From the NCBI GenBank assembly GCA_947573015.1, contig CANPDS010000161.1, positions 1-6,199 on the forward strand: 6,199 bases of DNA. Direction: 5' to 3'. Below, piece after piece: positions 1 to 6,199 of this stretch. How positions within the stretch are numbered: the first letter of the stretch is position 1; the number at the start of each line of letters is the position of its first letter. Below the pieces are notes generated by a model, which saw only the letters and a list, made by a program, of their open reading frames with translations, was not told the DNA's origin and did not search any database. This DNA is from an uncultured Muribaculum sp. (GTDB lineage Bacteria > Bacteroidota > Bacteroidia > Bacteroidales > Muribaculaceae). A program made the translations under genes and the position numbers.

Positions 1-1242
1 TTCGACCTCCACCGCGAGGGCGGACACTCCGAATTCCGCATACTGCACCATGCCGATAACACTGGCGCCGAAATACAGCAATCGCTCATCGAGGCCGTAA
101 AGGCAAATCCCAACATCGACATCTACGAGGATCATTTCGCCATAGAGATCATCACTCAGCACCATCTGGGAAAAATCGTGACCCGACGCACTCCCGACAT
201 CACATGTTACGGAGCTTATGTGCTCAATCCCACCACAGGCAAGGTAGACACTTTTCTGGCCCGTATCACACTCATGGCCACCGGTGGCGTAGGTGCAGTC
301 TACACCACCACCACCAATCCTCTTGTAGCAACTGGCGACGGCATAGCCATGGTATATCGTGCCAAAGGCACCGTCAAGGATATGGAGTTCATACAGTTCC
401 ACCCAACGGCTCTATACCATCCCGGCGACCGCCCATCCTTCCTTATCACCGAAGCCATGCGCGGATACGGAGCCGTGCTGCGCAACCTTAAAGGCGAGGA
501 ATTCATGCAGAAATACGATCCGCGCCTGTCGCTCGCGCCACGTGATATCGTGGCACGTGCCATCGACTCGGAGATGAAGCTGAATGGCGACGACCACGTG
601 TATCTCGACGTGACACATAAGGATCCTGAAGAGACACGCCATCATTTCCCGAATATCTACGCAAAATGCCTGTCGCTCGGAATCGACATTACAAAAGACT
701 ACATACCGGTGGCTCCGGCAGCCCACTATCTGTGTGGCGGCATAAAGGTTGACACCAACGGAGAGTCATCGATCAGCCGCCTGTATGCCGTAGGCGAATG
801 CTCATGCACCGGTCTGCACGGAGGCAACCGTCTGGCATCCAATTCGCTGATAGAAGCAGTAGTATATGCCGACGCCGCTGCCCACCATGCAATGGCCGTA
901 AAGGACCGATATGCTTTCCGCAACGATGTGCCCGAATGGAACGACGAAGGCACACGACATCCCGAAGAAATGGTACTCATCACACAGAGCATAAAGGAAG
1001 TGGGACAGATCATGTCGACATATGTAGGCATCGTACGTTCAGATCTGCGCCTCAAACGCGCATGGAACCGTCTGGACATACTCTATGAGGAGACAGAGCG
1101 CCTATTCAAATGCTCCAAGGCATCACGTGAGATATGCGAGTTGCGCAACATAATCAACGTAGGATACCTGATAATGCGTCAGGCCATGGAACGCAAGGAA
1201 TCACGCGGTCTACACTACACCATCGACTATCCTCATCAGTAA
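1..1242 (+). CDS. nadB: L-aspartate oxidase, 5' end missing
   Basis: Flavoprotein that oxidises L-aspartate to iminoaspartate, which NadA condenses with dihydroxyacetone phosphate to quinolinate in cytosolic de novo NAD synthesis; in anaerobes fumarate is the likely electron acceptor. The frame is open from base 1 and gives 413 residues to a TAA. The N-terminal FAD-binding segment (GxGxxG), roughly 110 residues, lies outside the window; the GTG at 178 is internal and is not the start. Visible in order: HREGGHS at 4-10, ATGGVGAVY at 94-102, QFHPTALYHP at 132-141, TEAMRGYGA at 150-158, PRDIVARAID at 180-189, PAAHYLCGG at 239-247 and GLHGGNRLASNSL at 271-283, then the helical C-terminal domain. 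By motif alignment from memory, H134, E151, R181, H242 and R277 match E. coli NadB H244, E260, R290, H351 and R386, so the enzyme looks active. These residues, with the R of GGNR, favour aspartate oxidase over the related succinate dehydrogenase and fumarate reductase subunits. nadA and nadC are not in view. Confidence 0.96.
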   Translation, partial: FDLHREGGHSEFRILHHADNTGAEIQQSLIEAVKANPNIDIYEDHFAIEIITQHHLGKIVTRRTPDITCYGAYVLNPTTGKVDTFLARITLMATGGVGAVYTTTTNPLVATGDGIAMVYRAKGTVKDMEFIQFHPTALYHPGDRPSFLITEAMRGYGAVLRNLKGEEFMQKYDPRLSLAPRDIVARAIDSEMKLNGDDHVYLDVTHKDPEETRHHFPNIYAKCLSLGIDITKDYIPVAPAAHYLCGGIKVDTNGESSISRLYAVGECSCTGLHGGNRLASNSLIEAVVYADAAAHHAMAVKDRYAFRNDVPEWNDEGTRHPEEMVLITQSIKEVGQIMSTYVGIVRSDLRLKRAWNRLDILYEETERLFKCSKASREICELRNIINVGYLIMRQAMERKESRGLHYTIDYPHQ

Positions 1243-1280
1243 TCTCCGAACTTTTTTAGCCACCCACGCATTGTTTTTGC

Positions 1281-1940
1281 ATGAGGTATCGACTGTGGAT
1301 CATCATATTAATCATCTTTCGCACTATGTTGTCGGCCAGCGCCGACAGCGTAGCGCTTGATGAACGCTTCGACGGAACGATCGATGAACTCTCGATCAAG
1401 GATGCACGCGTGCCGCTCGTGCGCGGACAATACCACTTCGTGACCGAAGAGGGCGACACAAGCGTGATGGTGGTCCTCAACAACATCACATACTACCCCC
1501 CTATTAAGTTTAAAAACAAGAAGCAGGAGCAATTCTACTGGCGCACTGTGCGCGATGTGAAGCGCACCCTACCCTATGCCAAGATGATAGCCGAGACCAT
1601 CCTTGAGACATACGAATACATGGAGACAATGTCGTCGAAGGAAGAGAAGCAGAAACATCTTGAGCAGATGGAGAAAGAGGTGTTCAAACAGTATAAGCCT
1701 CAGCTAAAGAAGTTTACAAAATCACAGGGTAAGATGCTGGTCAAACTCATCAACCGTGAGACCAACCAATCCTCCTACTCCATTCTCAAAGCCTTTCTCG
1801 GCACATTCCGGGCCGGTTTCTGGCAGACATTCGGAAAGTTTTTCGGCGTGAATCTGAAGACGGATTTCCGCCCGGACAAAAACGAGGAAGATGCCATCAT
1901 AGAGCGCGTGTGCGTGCTCGTCGAGCAAGGTATGCTATAG
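1281..1940 (+). CDS. DUF4294 domain protein, exported
   Basis: A 219-residue protein that I recognise as the Bacteroidetes DUF4294 family; its function is not established. The N-terminus is signal-like: MRYR, a hydrophobic stretch at 5-13, then ASA-DS with likely cleavage after residue 21, so it is probably periplasmic. An arginine (R14) interrupts the hydrophobic core, which makes the signal peptide less than ideal. The family core is seen as YYPPIKFKNKKQEQFYWRT at 71-89 followed by VRDVKRTLPYAK (90-101), with a second conserved block around 147-196 (GKMLVKLINRE, SYSILK, FFGVNLKTDF). Residues 105-150 are highly charged and probably helical. The ATG at 1281 is preferred over the ATG at 1326 because the longer form supplies the signal sequence. 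It lies 38 bases behind nadB with no clear promoter or terminator between, so read-through from nadB is plausible. Its stop overlaps the stop of the opposing gene. Confidence 0.88.
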   Translation: MRYRLWIIILIIFRTMLSASADSVALDERFDGTIDELSIKDARVPLVRGQYHFVTEEGDTSVMVVLNNITYYPPIKFKNKKQEQFYWRTVRDVKRTLPYAKMIAETILETYEYMETMSSKEEKQKHLEQMEKEVFKQYKPQLKKFTKSQGKMLVKLINRETNQSSYSILKAFLGTFRAGFWQTFGKFFGVNLKTDFRPDKNEEDAIIERVCVLVEQGML

Positions 1941-2450
1941 ATTGCGCAGTGCGGCAAGCATTTCCGCAACATCCCCACGGCTTAGAGTGCGTTGCTCCTG
2001 AAGCTCACGTGCAAAATCTCGCACCACATTCTGCACTCCGGAATGTGCGAAGACACGGTCAAGATAAGAATAACTGCGGTCAAACAGACGATGTATCTCA
2101 TCGCTCTCAAGCGAACACGACTCTACCCCCTCCTGCTCAACACATTCGAGAAGAGCCTTGCGGGTGGCGCTGTCGGGCGATTTATGCTGCAACAGATGAT
2201 GACGGCACATAACATTGCCTATCATCATACCCATCGATGCCTGATAATGCTTTACGATATATTGCCATGCTACTTTGGCTGACAACCGCGGATTGCCGGA
2301 AAAATAATATTCAGGCACAAATTCAACACTCTCATCAGCATCCATGTCAATATGCGCCAGCATATCGTCGGCATCCCATATCACAAGGCTTACGGCCATT
2401 CCCGTCACGCCGTAGCACTTATCCTGTTCATCGCTATATTTCAGATTCAT
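1935..2450 (-). CDS. Uncharacterised 171-residue protein
   Basis: I cannot assign a named family; the overall look is of a conserved Bacteroidales hypothetical protein. It has no signal peptide and no membrane segment, so it is probably cytosolic. The N-terminal third (residues 1-60) is acidic and probably beta-rich, with aromatic patches such as VPEYYFSGNPRLSAK at 45-59. It is followed by a mostly helical part: WQYIVKHYQASMGMMIGNVMCRHH (62-85), an acidic middle with three cysteines (C14 near the start, then C102 and C112), a FDRSYSYLDRVF segment (123-134) and a helical tail ending TLSRGDVAEMLAALRNL. The long open frame has balanced composition and a TAnnTTTG promoter box lies about 100 bases upstream, both supporting a real gene. 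It is transcribed convergently with the DUF4294 gene and in the same direction as the glycan genes, but it sits 142 bases behind them with its own promoter. The ATG at 2450 is the only sensible start; the next is M18. Confidence 0.85.
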   Translation of the reverse strand: MNLKYSDEQDKCYGVTGMAVSLVIWDADDMLAHIDMDADESVEFVPEYYFSGNPRLSAKVAWQYIVKHYQASMGMMIGNVMCRHHLLQHKSPDSATRKALLECVEQEGVESCSLESDEIHRLFDRSYSYLDRVFAHSGVQNVVRDFARELQEQRTLSRGDVAEMLAALRNL

Positions 2451-2469
2451 AGTGTCCTGTTATCGTAGA

Positions 2470-2511
2470 TTACCATAGTTTATCCAGCCGCCCCTCAATG
2501 TATCCCGTCAT
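2470..2511 (-). other. Possible 13-codon leader ORF
   Basis: Downstream of the predicted promoter and upstream of the 171-residue gene, the - strand holds an ATG (2511) followed by 12 sense codons and TAA (2472-2470), reading MTGYIEGRLDKLW. It is in a different frame from the gene and stops 19 bases before its ATG. A leader ORF in this position could affect translation of the gene, but an ORF of this length arises easily by chance, and it has no recognisable attenuator signature (no run of one regulatory amino acid and no obvious competing stems). Confidence 0.2.
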
Positions 2512-2546
2512 AGTCTACTCTCAGAGCACCTGTACTTACTAAACAT

Positions 2547-2577
2547 CAAATATAGTCAATTGTATCGCCCGACGCAA
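2547..2577 (-). promoter_or_regulatory. Bacteroidetes-type promoter for the 171-residue gene
   Basis: On the - strand, TATATTTG (2554-2547) matches the Bacteroidetes primary-sigma -7 consensus TAnnTTTG exactly. A TTG (2577-2575, within CTTG) lies 20 bases upstream, close to the usual -33 TTTG spacing. Transcription would start near 2540, giving a leader of about 90 bases before the ATG at 2450. The box lies in the only sizeable gap of the region, just after the stop of the glycosyltransferase gene (2593), which fits an independent promoter. Confidence 0.55.
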
Positions 2578-2592
2578 GATTTACATGCATTT

Positions 2593-3594
2593 TTATGCTT
2601 TAAGAAGATCCAAAAAGCGTGCACCCACCGCTCCGCATATTCTTGGTCCAAGAAATGACAGCAATATACCCAGCCTGTTCTTTCGTCGCACATGAGGATT
2701 AAATAGCGAACCTATCCTCAGCCGTTTTATCTCACGCCAACATTCCTGCCGCTGAGTGGCATACTCCTCACGTCCAGGCTTTGATAGCTGCATGAATATA
2801 TCGAAATTAGCGCTCAATCGTCTGTCACGCGCCGCACGTAGTACACCTTTAGCATTTCTGTATACCCTACTCTTTTTAGCCACTTCCTGTGCCCTATCCT
2901 CTATCTCACGCGTCACATCAAGCACATCAAACCTATTCAGCGAAAAAGTCTCTATCAGACTCCCCTCTCGCTTACGGTAGAAATACAGCGGCGCATCACA
3001 TATACCTACACGCTTAGACTTCGGCATCCCCTCCAACACTCTTGTCATCCACTCAAGATCCTCATACATAATGCCCTCCCTGAAGCGTATATCCCCTATT
3101 AATTCCCGGCTGAAAAGCTTTCCACAAGCTGAATTTATAAGCATTCCATTTTGATAAAGCATCTCTTTTAGCGCATCTTCCGGAAGATAATGGAACAATT
3201 TTTCTATTTTACAATCTATTAAAGGCATCTCATCAGTAAAACGAGTCATTCCTACACCAACAATGGCATATTCTGATCGAGAAGCCATTTCCATCAATAT
3301 ACTTAAATAATGAGGATGAACAGCATCATCACTATCCACAAAAGTTATATAATCACCGTTGGATGCCTCTATCCCGGCATTTCTTGCCGATGATAATCCC
3401 CCATTTGACTTTGATATAAGTCGAAAACGTTTATCTCGTTCGGTCCATTTTCTACATATTTCACCACTACCATCAGTTGAACCATCATCAACCATCACGA
3501 CCTCAAAATCACCATATACCTGCACATACAACGCTTGCAAGCATTCCTCAAAGTATGCTTCTACATTATAAACCGGAATAACTATCGAGATCAT
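2593..3594 (-). CDS. GT2 family glycosyltransferase (GT-A fold)
   Basis: Transfers a sugar from a nucleotide-sugar donor to a growing surface glycan at the cytosolic side of the inner membrane; the sugar cannot be read from sequence. Counting from the ATG at 3594 (333 residues), the GT-A domain shows SIVIPVYN at 3-10, VDDGSTDGS at 35-43 (nucleotide binding), NGGLSSARNAGI at 65-76, the metal-binding VDSDD at 86-90 and MYEDLEW at 176-182, whose ED is the expected catalytic-base position. The tail after about residue 240 is basic (for example RRKNRLG) with a mildly hydrophobic end, possibly membrane-associating. A GTG at 3603 would add three residues and overlap the preceding gene by 8 bases. 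I prefer the ATG because it follows that gene's TAA after one base and gives the usual short N-terminus before SIVIPVYN. It is last in the glycan cluster; no good hairpin-plus-T-run terminator follows. The 5' half is more AT-rich than the 3' half. Confidence 0.93.
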   Translation of the reverse strand: MISIVIPVYNVEAYFEECLQALYVQVYGDFEVVMVDDGSTDGSGEICRKWTERDKRFRLISKSNGGLSSARNAGIEASNGDYITFVDSDDAVHPHYLSILMEMASRSEYAIVGVGMTRFTDEMPLIDCKIEKLFHYLPEDALKEMLYQNGMLINSACGKLFSRELIGDIRFREGIMYEDLEWMTRVLEGMPKSKRVGICDAPLYFYRKREGSLIETFSLNRFDVLDVTREIEDRAQEVAKKSRVYRNAKGVLRAARDRRLSANFDIFMQLSKPGREEYATQRQECWREIKRLRIGSLFNPHVRRKNRLGILLSFLGPRICGAVGARFLDLLKA

Positions 3595-3595
3595 A

Positions 3596-4423
3596 TTATC
3601 CACGACCTATTTCATCTCCACCTTTTGGAGCATCACTCAATAATCTTTTATTAAATTTTCTGCGCTCTTTATCAATAAACCATCCCCATTTATTGAAGTA
3701 TCGTATCATATTCAAAATATGGATTTTAAGCATTTTGTACGATTTTCGAGAAGCAGCTTCATGGACATGAGTTATTGTTACTATAGGTATGAACATAGTC
3801 TTCCAATTTCTATGGATACGCCTCGTAAGATCGATATCTTCCGGGTACATAAAAAACCTCTCATCAAAAAGCCCTTCTTTCTTTAATGCATCACATCTTA
3901 AAAACATAAAACTACCCAATAAATATGGTACATTAAATGGCTTATTATGATCAATATTTGCTAATAGATAGCGCTCCAATCGTTTCTTCATCAATTTCTT
4001 TGGAAGAAAGCGTTTACCAAAAACATCATATGGAGTAGGCAACATGCGACAAGCATATTGCAAAACTCCGTCCGGATAAACTACACGTGGCATACACATG
4101 CCTACCTGTGGATTATCATCCATGTAGTTTTTCAATATTTCTGCAACATCGCCTTCCCATGAAACATCCGCATTCATTACTATATGATAATCTACATCAA
4201 GATTTAATATTTCTCGTATAGCCAGATTATGCCCTGCTCCAAAACCATTATTATCTACATGTAGATATTGCGCACCGCCATTAATAGCTACTGTTTTTAA
4301 ATAATCATTTGGTGAATTATCAATTACCCAACATTTTGATATTGATGATGAGTATACGCAATCCAATGCATTTTTTAATACATTTGGTGCCGTACAATGT
4401 GTTACAATCGAAGCAGTTATCAT
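3596..4423 (-). CDS. GT2 family glycosyltransferase, WbbL (rhamnosyltransferase)-like
   Basis: A 275-residue GT2 enzyme of the type related to WbbL and other rhamnosyltransferases, which add a sugar to lipid-linked or growing O-antigen or capsule chains in the cytosol. Visible: ASIVTHC at 4-10, VIDNSPND at 33-40, the family-typical NNGFGAGHN at 58-66, MNADV at 83-87 in the metal-binding (DxD) position, GSFMFLR at 170-176, and DERFFMYPEDIDLTRRI at 187-203, whose ED is the probable catalytic base. A histidine-rich THVHEAASRKS (218-228) is also typical of this subgroup. The C-terminus is basic (KERRKFNKR). Rhamnose specificity is only an analogy: no dTDP-rhamnose (rml) genes are in the window. 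Its ATG lies 4 bases after the acyltransferase stop and its TAA is one base from the next gene's ATG, so it sits in the middle of a tight operon. Codon use is AT-rich. Confidence 0.92.
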   Translation of the reverse strand: MITASIVTHCTAPNVLKNALDCVYSSSISKCWVIDNSPNDYLKTVAINGGAQYLHVDNNGFGAGHNLAIREILNLDVDYHIVMNADVSWEGDVAEILKNYMDDNPQVGMCMPRVVYPDGVLQYACRMLPTPYDVFGKRFLPKKLMKKRLERYLLANIDHNKPFNVPYLLGSFMFLRCDALKKEGLFDERFFMYPEDIDLTRRIHRNWKTMFIPIVTITHVHEAASRKSYKMLKIHILNMIRYFNKWGWFIDKERRKFNKRLLSDAPKGGDEIGRG

Positions 4424-4427
4424 TTAG

Positions 4428-5459
4428 TTAGTTTACATATTTATTCGGATTATATCCTAATAAAAAAAGTATTTTACGAGAAATCATACAATTCTTTGAA
4501 GATTTATGTAATATCTTTCCTATTGACCAAGGTATATATATACTGGTAACCAGTGCTATTAGAGTATATACCCACCATGGAAAGTCAGTAAAATGATGAA
4601 GTATCTGTTGTGAGGCCACACACGTAAACCACGACAGAAGATACATCATATAGTTATACCCTTCAAGATGTCTCCAACCCAAAGGCCATTCACACACTAT
4701 CAAAGAGAATGAGATAAGCATTGCAAGCCCTGCCAAAGAACATATAAGCCGAAACATATCAGGAATATCTCCAATATAGAAAAGCATGAGCCACAATGCA
4801 GCACATATCCCTCCTAACCACCATTTTCCCAATAACATATCAATTTTATGCCGCCAATAGCCATATGCCATTCCTATGATAAAGAATATGGAAAGTCCGG
4901 CTACCCTACCTATTCCAAGAAATGTCCACGACCATTGATTTACACCAAAATACCCCGTCAGAGCCAAAATTCCACCAACCAAGAAAAATATAGCCACCTT
5001 GTCTTTAAATAATCTCAGACCTAAAAATGCTATACATAACATGGTGAATATAACCGGAAGAAACCATAGGAACACTATAGTAAGCCGATCTGAGAAAAAA
5101 ATCGACTCTAAAAATGATGATATATCCATCGTTATCGCATCATCAGCATAACCCGACATAAGCGAACGTGGCACAAATGTCACCACAGCAAGAAAAAAAT
5201 ATGGCAACAACAGACGCTGCGTCTTATTCTTTACAAATCCTACGAATGATACTGAGTCCCCCTTTTTCATCATGGAGATCATAAAAAGAAATCCTGAGAT
5301 AAATACAAAAAGAGGCATCCTTACCGTCTGAAACATCCTATAAAACCAGAATTGATGAAAGTCACCAGGATATTCATGTAGAGAATGTCCGAGTATGACC
5401 AAAATCACACCGAGAATCTGAAGAAAAGAGATGAATCGTATGCGTTGCGCCTGAGCCAT
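4428..5459 (-). CDS. Acyltransferase-3 family membrane protein (glycan O-acyltransferase)
   Basis: An integral inner-membrane acyltransferase of the OafA/OpgC/WecH type, which usually puts acetyl or other acyl groups on sugars of O-antigen, capsule or periplasmic glycan. The 343 residues contain about ten hydrophobic segments (for example 10-25, 48-63, 84-98, 127-150, 154-171, 180-200, 216-229, 236-256, 268-287, 297-312). Family marks: RIRFISFLQILGVILVILGHS at 6-26 with the expected catalytic histidine H25, RMPLFVFISGFLF at 47-59, KTQRLLLPY at 79-87 and LWFLP at 131-135. Length is normal for the single-domain form, with no fused SGNH domain. The ATG at 5459 is the natural start; a GAGGA touches it but is too close to act as a Shine-Dalgarno site. 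It lies 37 bases after the porZ-like stop, behind a perfect stem-loop, and 4 bases before the WbbL-like gene. With two glycosyltransferases downstream, acylation of a surface polysaccharide is the likely job; the acyl group is not predictable. Confidence 0.92.
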   Translation of the reverse strand: MAQAQRIRFISFLQILGVILVILGHSLHEYPGDFHQFWFYRMFQTVRMPLFVFISGFLFMISMMKKGDSVSFVGFVKNKTQRLLLPYFFLAVVTFVPRSLMSGYADDAITMDISSFLESIFFSDRLTIVFLWFLPVIFTMLCIAFLGLRLFKDKVAIFFLVGGILALTGYFGVNQWSWTFLGIGRVAGLSIFFIIGMAYGYWRHKIDMLLGKWWLGGICAALWLMLFYIGDIPDMFRLICSLAGLAMLISFSLIVCEWPLGWRHLEGYNYMMYLLSWFTCVASQQILHHFTDFPWWVYTLIALVTSIYIPWSIGKILHKSSKNCMISRKILFLLGYNPNKYVN

Positions 5460-5472
5460 TCCTCAACTGACA

Positions 5473-5492
5473 GACACTATTACAATAGTGTC
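5473..5492 (-). terminator. Stem-loop between porZ-like and acyltransferase genes
   Basis: A perfect 8-base inverted repeat, GACACTAT / ATAGTGTC, with a 4-base loop. Read on the - strand it begins 4 bases after the stop of the porZ-like gene and ends 13 bases before the acyltransferase ATG. It is AT-rich and no T-run follows on the - strand, so it is a poor intrinsic terminator in that direction. It could be a 3'-end stabiliser, a processing site, or a structure that limits access to the acyltransferase start. On the + strand a T-rich stretch (ATTTCTATTTTA) follows, but no + strand gene ends here. Confidence 0.4.
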
Positions 5493-5496
5493 ATTT

Positions 5497-6199
5497 CTAT
5501 TTTACTACGAGTATTTTTGTCACAGCTCCGTTTGAATTATTATCCTGATTCTGTGAAGCATAGACATAGTAAACTCCTGTTGGAACACGCTCTCCTGCGG
5601 CATTGCAGCCATCCCATATCACCATGCCACCTTCCGAACGGGTCTGCAAGAATACATTGCCGGCAGAATCTGCAATCTTAACCAACGAATTATCCATCAG
5701 ACCCTTTATTGTAATCCAGCCTGAATAATCAGGACGTACAGGGTTGGGATATGCATATACCTCGCTGAAGTCATCCGCAGCCGGAGCCACGGTACTGTGA
5801 TACACGGCAAGACCATTAGTTGTACCAAAATACACATCGCTACTATTGGGATCACACACTACTGATTGCACTACATCCGAAGGTATCATGCTGTTATCGC
5901 GAGTAAAATTCTCAAGAATCTCACGCCCGTCCGACGACACATAATACACACCAGAAGCGGTAGTGCCTAACCATTTATTATTTCCCGCATCCACCGCAAT
6001 AGATGTAATAGACTGATTGTCAAGAAGATAGTCAGCAAGAGATGTACCATCATTGCGTGGTACTTTCACACGCTCCACCGAATTGTCCCGATTGGCAAGC
6101 ATAGAGCGGAGATTGTGTATCACAATCACACCACAAGCTGTTCCGAGCCATATATCGCCATTATGGTCCTCTGCAATACTGACCACGGCATATGGTCCG
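5497..6199 (-). CDS. porZ: PorZ-like propeller protein with T9SS type A sorting domain, 5' end missing
   Basis: The frame runs off the window (first whole codon 6198-6196), leaving 233 residues to a TAG; the GTG at 6186 is internal. The first ~135 residues hold three beta-propeller blades of the two-component-regulator type, seen as repeats IAEDHNGDIWLGT (8-20), IAVDAGNNKWLGT (67-79) and SVVCDP...VYFGTTNG (112-129). A T9SS type A C-terminal domain follows from about residue 146: VYAYPNPVRPDYSGW, then IKGLMDNSLVKIADSAGNV, WDGC, RVPTGVYYVYAS and the terminal KILVVK. This order, and the style of the sorting domain, match PorZ, a T9SS attachment-complex component at the cell surface that in P. 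gingivalis keeps its C-terminal domain and is tied to anionic-LPS delivery to cargo. Full PorZ has about 780 residues, so some 70 percent would be outside the window. The alternative is another secreted propeller protein with a sorting domain. The propeller plus sorting domain is near certain; the PorZ name is likely but not proven without the N-terminal part. Confidence 0.82.
   Translation of the reverse strand, partial: GPYAVVSIAEDHNGDIWLGTACGVIVIHNLRSMLANRDNSVERVKVPRNDGTSLADYLLDNQSITSIAVDAGNNKWLGTTASGVYYVSSDGREILENFTRDNSMIPSDVVQSVVCDPNSSDVYFGTTNGLAVYHSTVAPAADDFSEVYAYPNPVRPDYSGWITIKGLMDNSLVKIADSAGNVFLQTRSEGGMVIWDGCNAAGERVPTGVYYVYASQNQDNNSNGAVTKILVVK

Noticed and set aside
537..564. Inverted repeats with CACGTG and GATATC in nadB (around GCCACGTGATATCGTGGC)
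   Set aside because: They encode the conserved PRDIVARA segment, so the palindrome is most simply explained by coding sequence.
726..1079. Antisense open frame within nadB
   Set aside because: It is a GC-rich shadow frame opposite a conserved enzyme, with an Arg/Ser-rich product and no domain.
1243..1280. TTGTTTTTG before the DUF4294 start as a -7 promoter box
   Set aside because: It lacks the TA of TAnnTTTG, abuts the start codon leaving no leader, and has no -33 element at the right spacing.
2587..2598. GCAT-TTTT-ATGC as a terminator after the last glycosyltransferase
   Set aside because: The stem is only four base pairs, it overlaps the stop codon and no T-run follows on the - strand.
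5095..5199. Two A7 runs (5095-5101 and 5193-5199), plus a third at 4462-4468, in the acyltransferase gene as possible phase-variation tracts
   Set aside because: Runs of seven in an AT-rich membrane-protein gene are expected from Phe and Leu codons, the frame is intact, and they are shorter than typical contingency tracts.
5473..5492. Inverted repeat as one half of, or a complete, invertible promoter as found at Bacteroides capsule loci
   Set aside because: The arms are 8 bases apart by only 4 bases; inverton arms flank a promoter of 100 bases or more, and no second copy of the arm or recombinase gene is visible.
5385..5681. Open frame on the + strand across the acyltransferase and porZ-like junction
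   Set aside because: It lies opposite two well-supported genes, has low-complexity composition (His, Ser and Arg rich) and no recognisable motif.

Overview
The window looks like a chromosomal segment from a gut-type member of the Bacteroidales (Muribaculaceae, Bacteroides or a relative). This rests on a DUF4294 protein, a type IX secretion (T9SS) C-terminal domain on a propeller protein, a TAnnTTTG-type promoter box, and the lack of convincing Shine-Dalgarno sequences. No genus can be fixed from the sequence alone.

Layout. On the + strand are the 3' three quarters of nadB (L-aspartate oxidase, 1-1242, cut by the window edge) and a DUF4294 exported protein (1281-1940). Everything after that is on the - strand. 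A 171-residue conserved-looking protein of unknown function (1935-2450) converges on the DUF4294 gene, with the two stop codons sharing one palindromic hexamer. A 142-base gap (2451-2592) holds the likely promoter of that gene. Beyond it lies a tight - strand cluster, in transcription order: the C-terminal part of a PorZ-like propeller protein with a type A T9SS sorting domain (5497-6199, cut by the window edge), an acyltransferase-3 family membrane protein (4428-5459), a WbbL-like GT2 glycosyltransferase (3596-4423) and a second, classical GT2 glycosyltransferase (2593-3594). Gaps in this cluster are 37, 4 and 1 bases, so the last three genes are very probably one transcript.

How the parts fit. 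nadB is housekeeping (first step of NAD synthesis from aspartate). The - strand cluster looks like surface-glycan assembly: two sugar transferases and an O-acyl-transferase that would decorate an O-antigen, A-LPS-like or capsular chain. Its placement directly behind a PorZ-like gene is suggestive, because PorZ of Porphyromonas gingivalis belongs to the T9SS attachment machinery that joins cargo to anionic LPS. The link is an inference from gene order.

Base composition changes along the window. nadB is GC-rich (35 of 60 bases in 541-600), the glycan genes are AT-rich (17 of 60 in 4321-4380, 13 of 60 in 4441-4500), and the porZ-like end returns to intermediate (26 of 60 in 5641-5700). This suggests an exchangeable glycan cassette between conserved neighbours. 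I see no RNA gene, insertion sequence, CRISPR array or clearly new system here.
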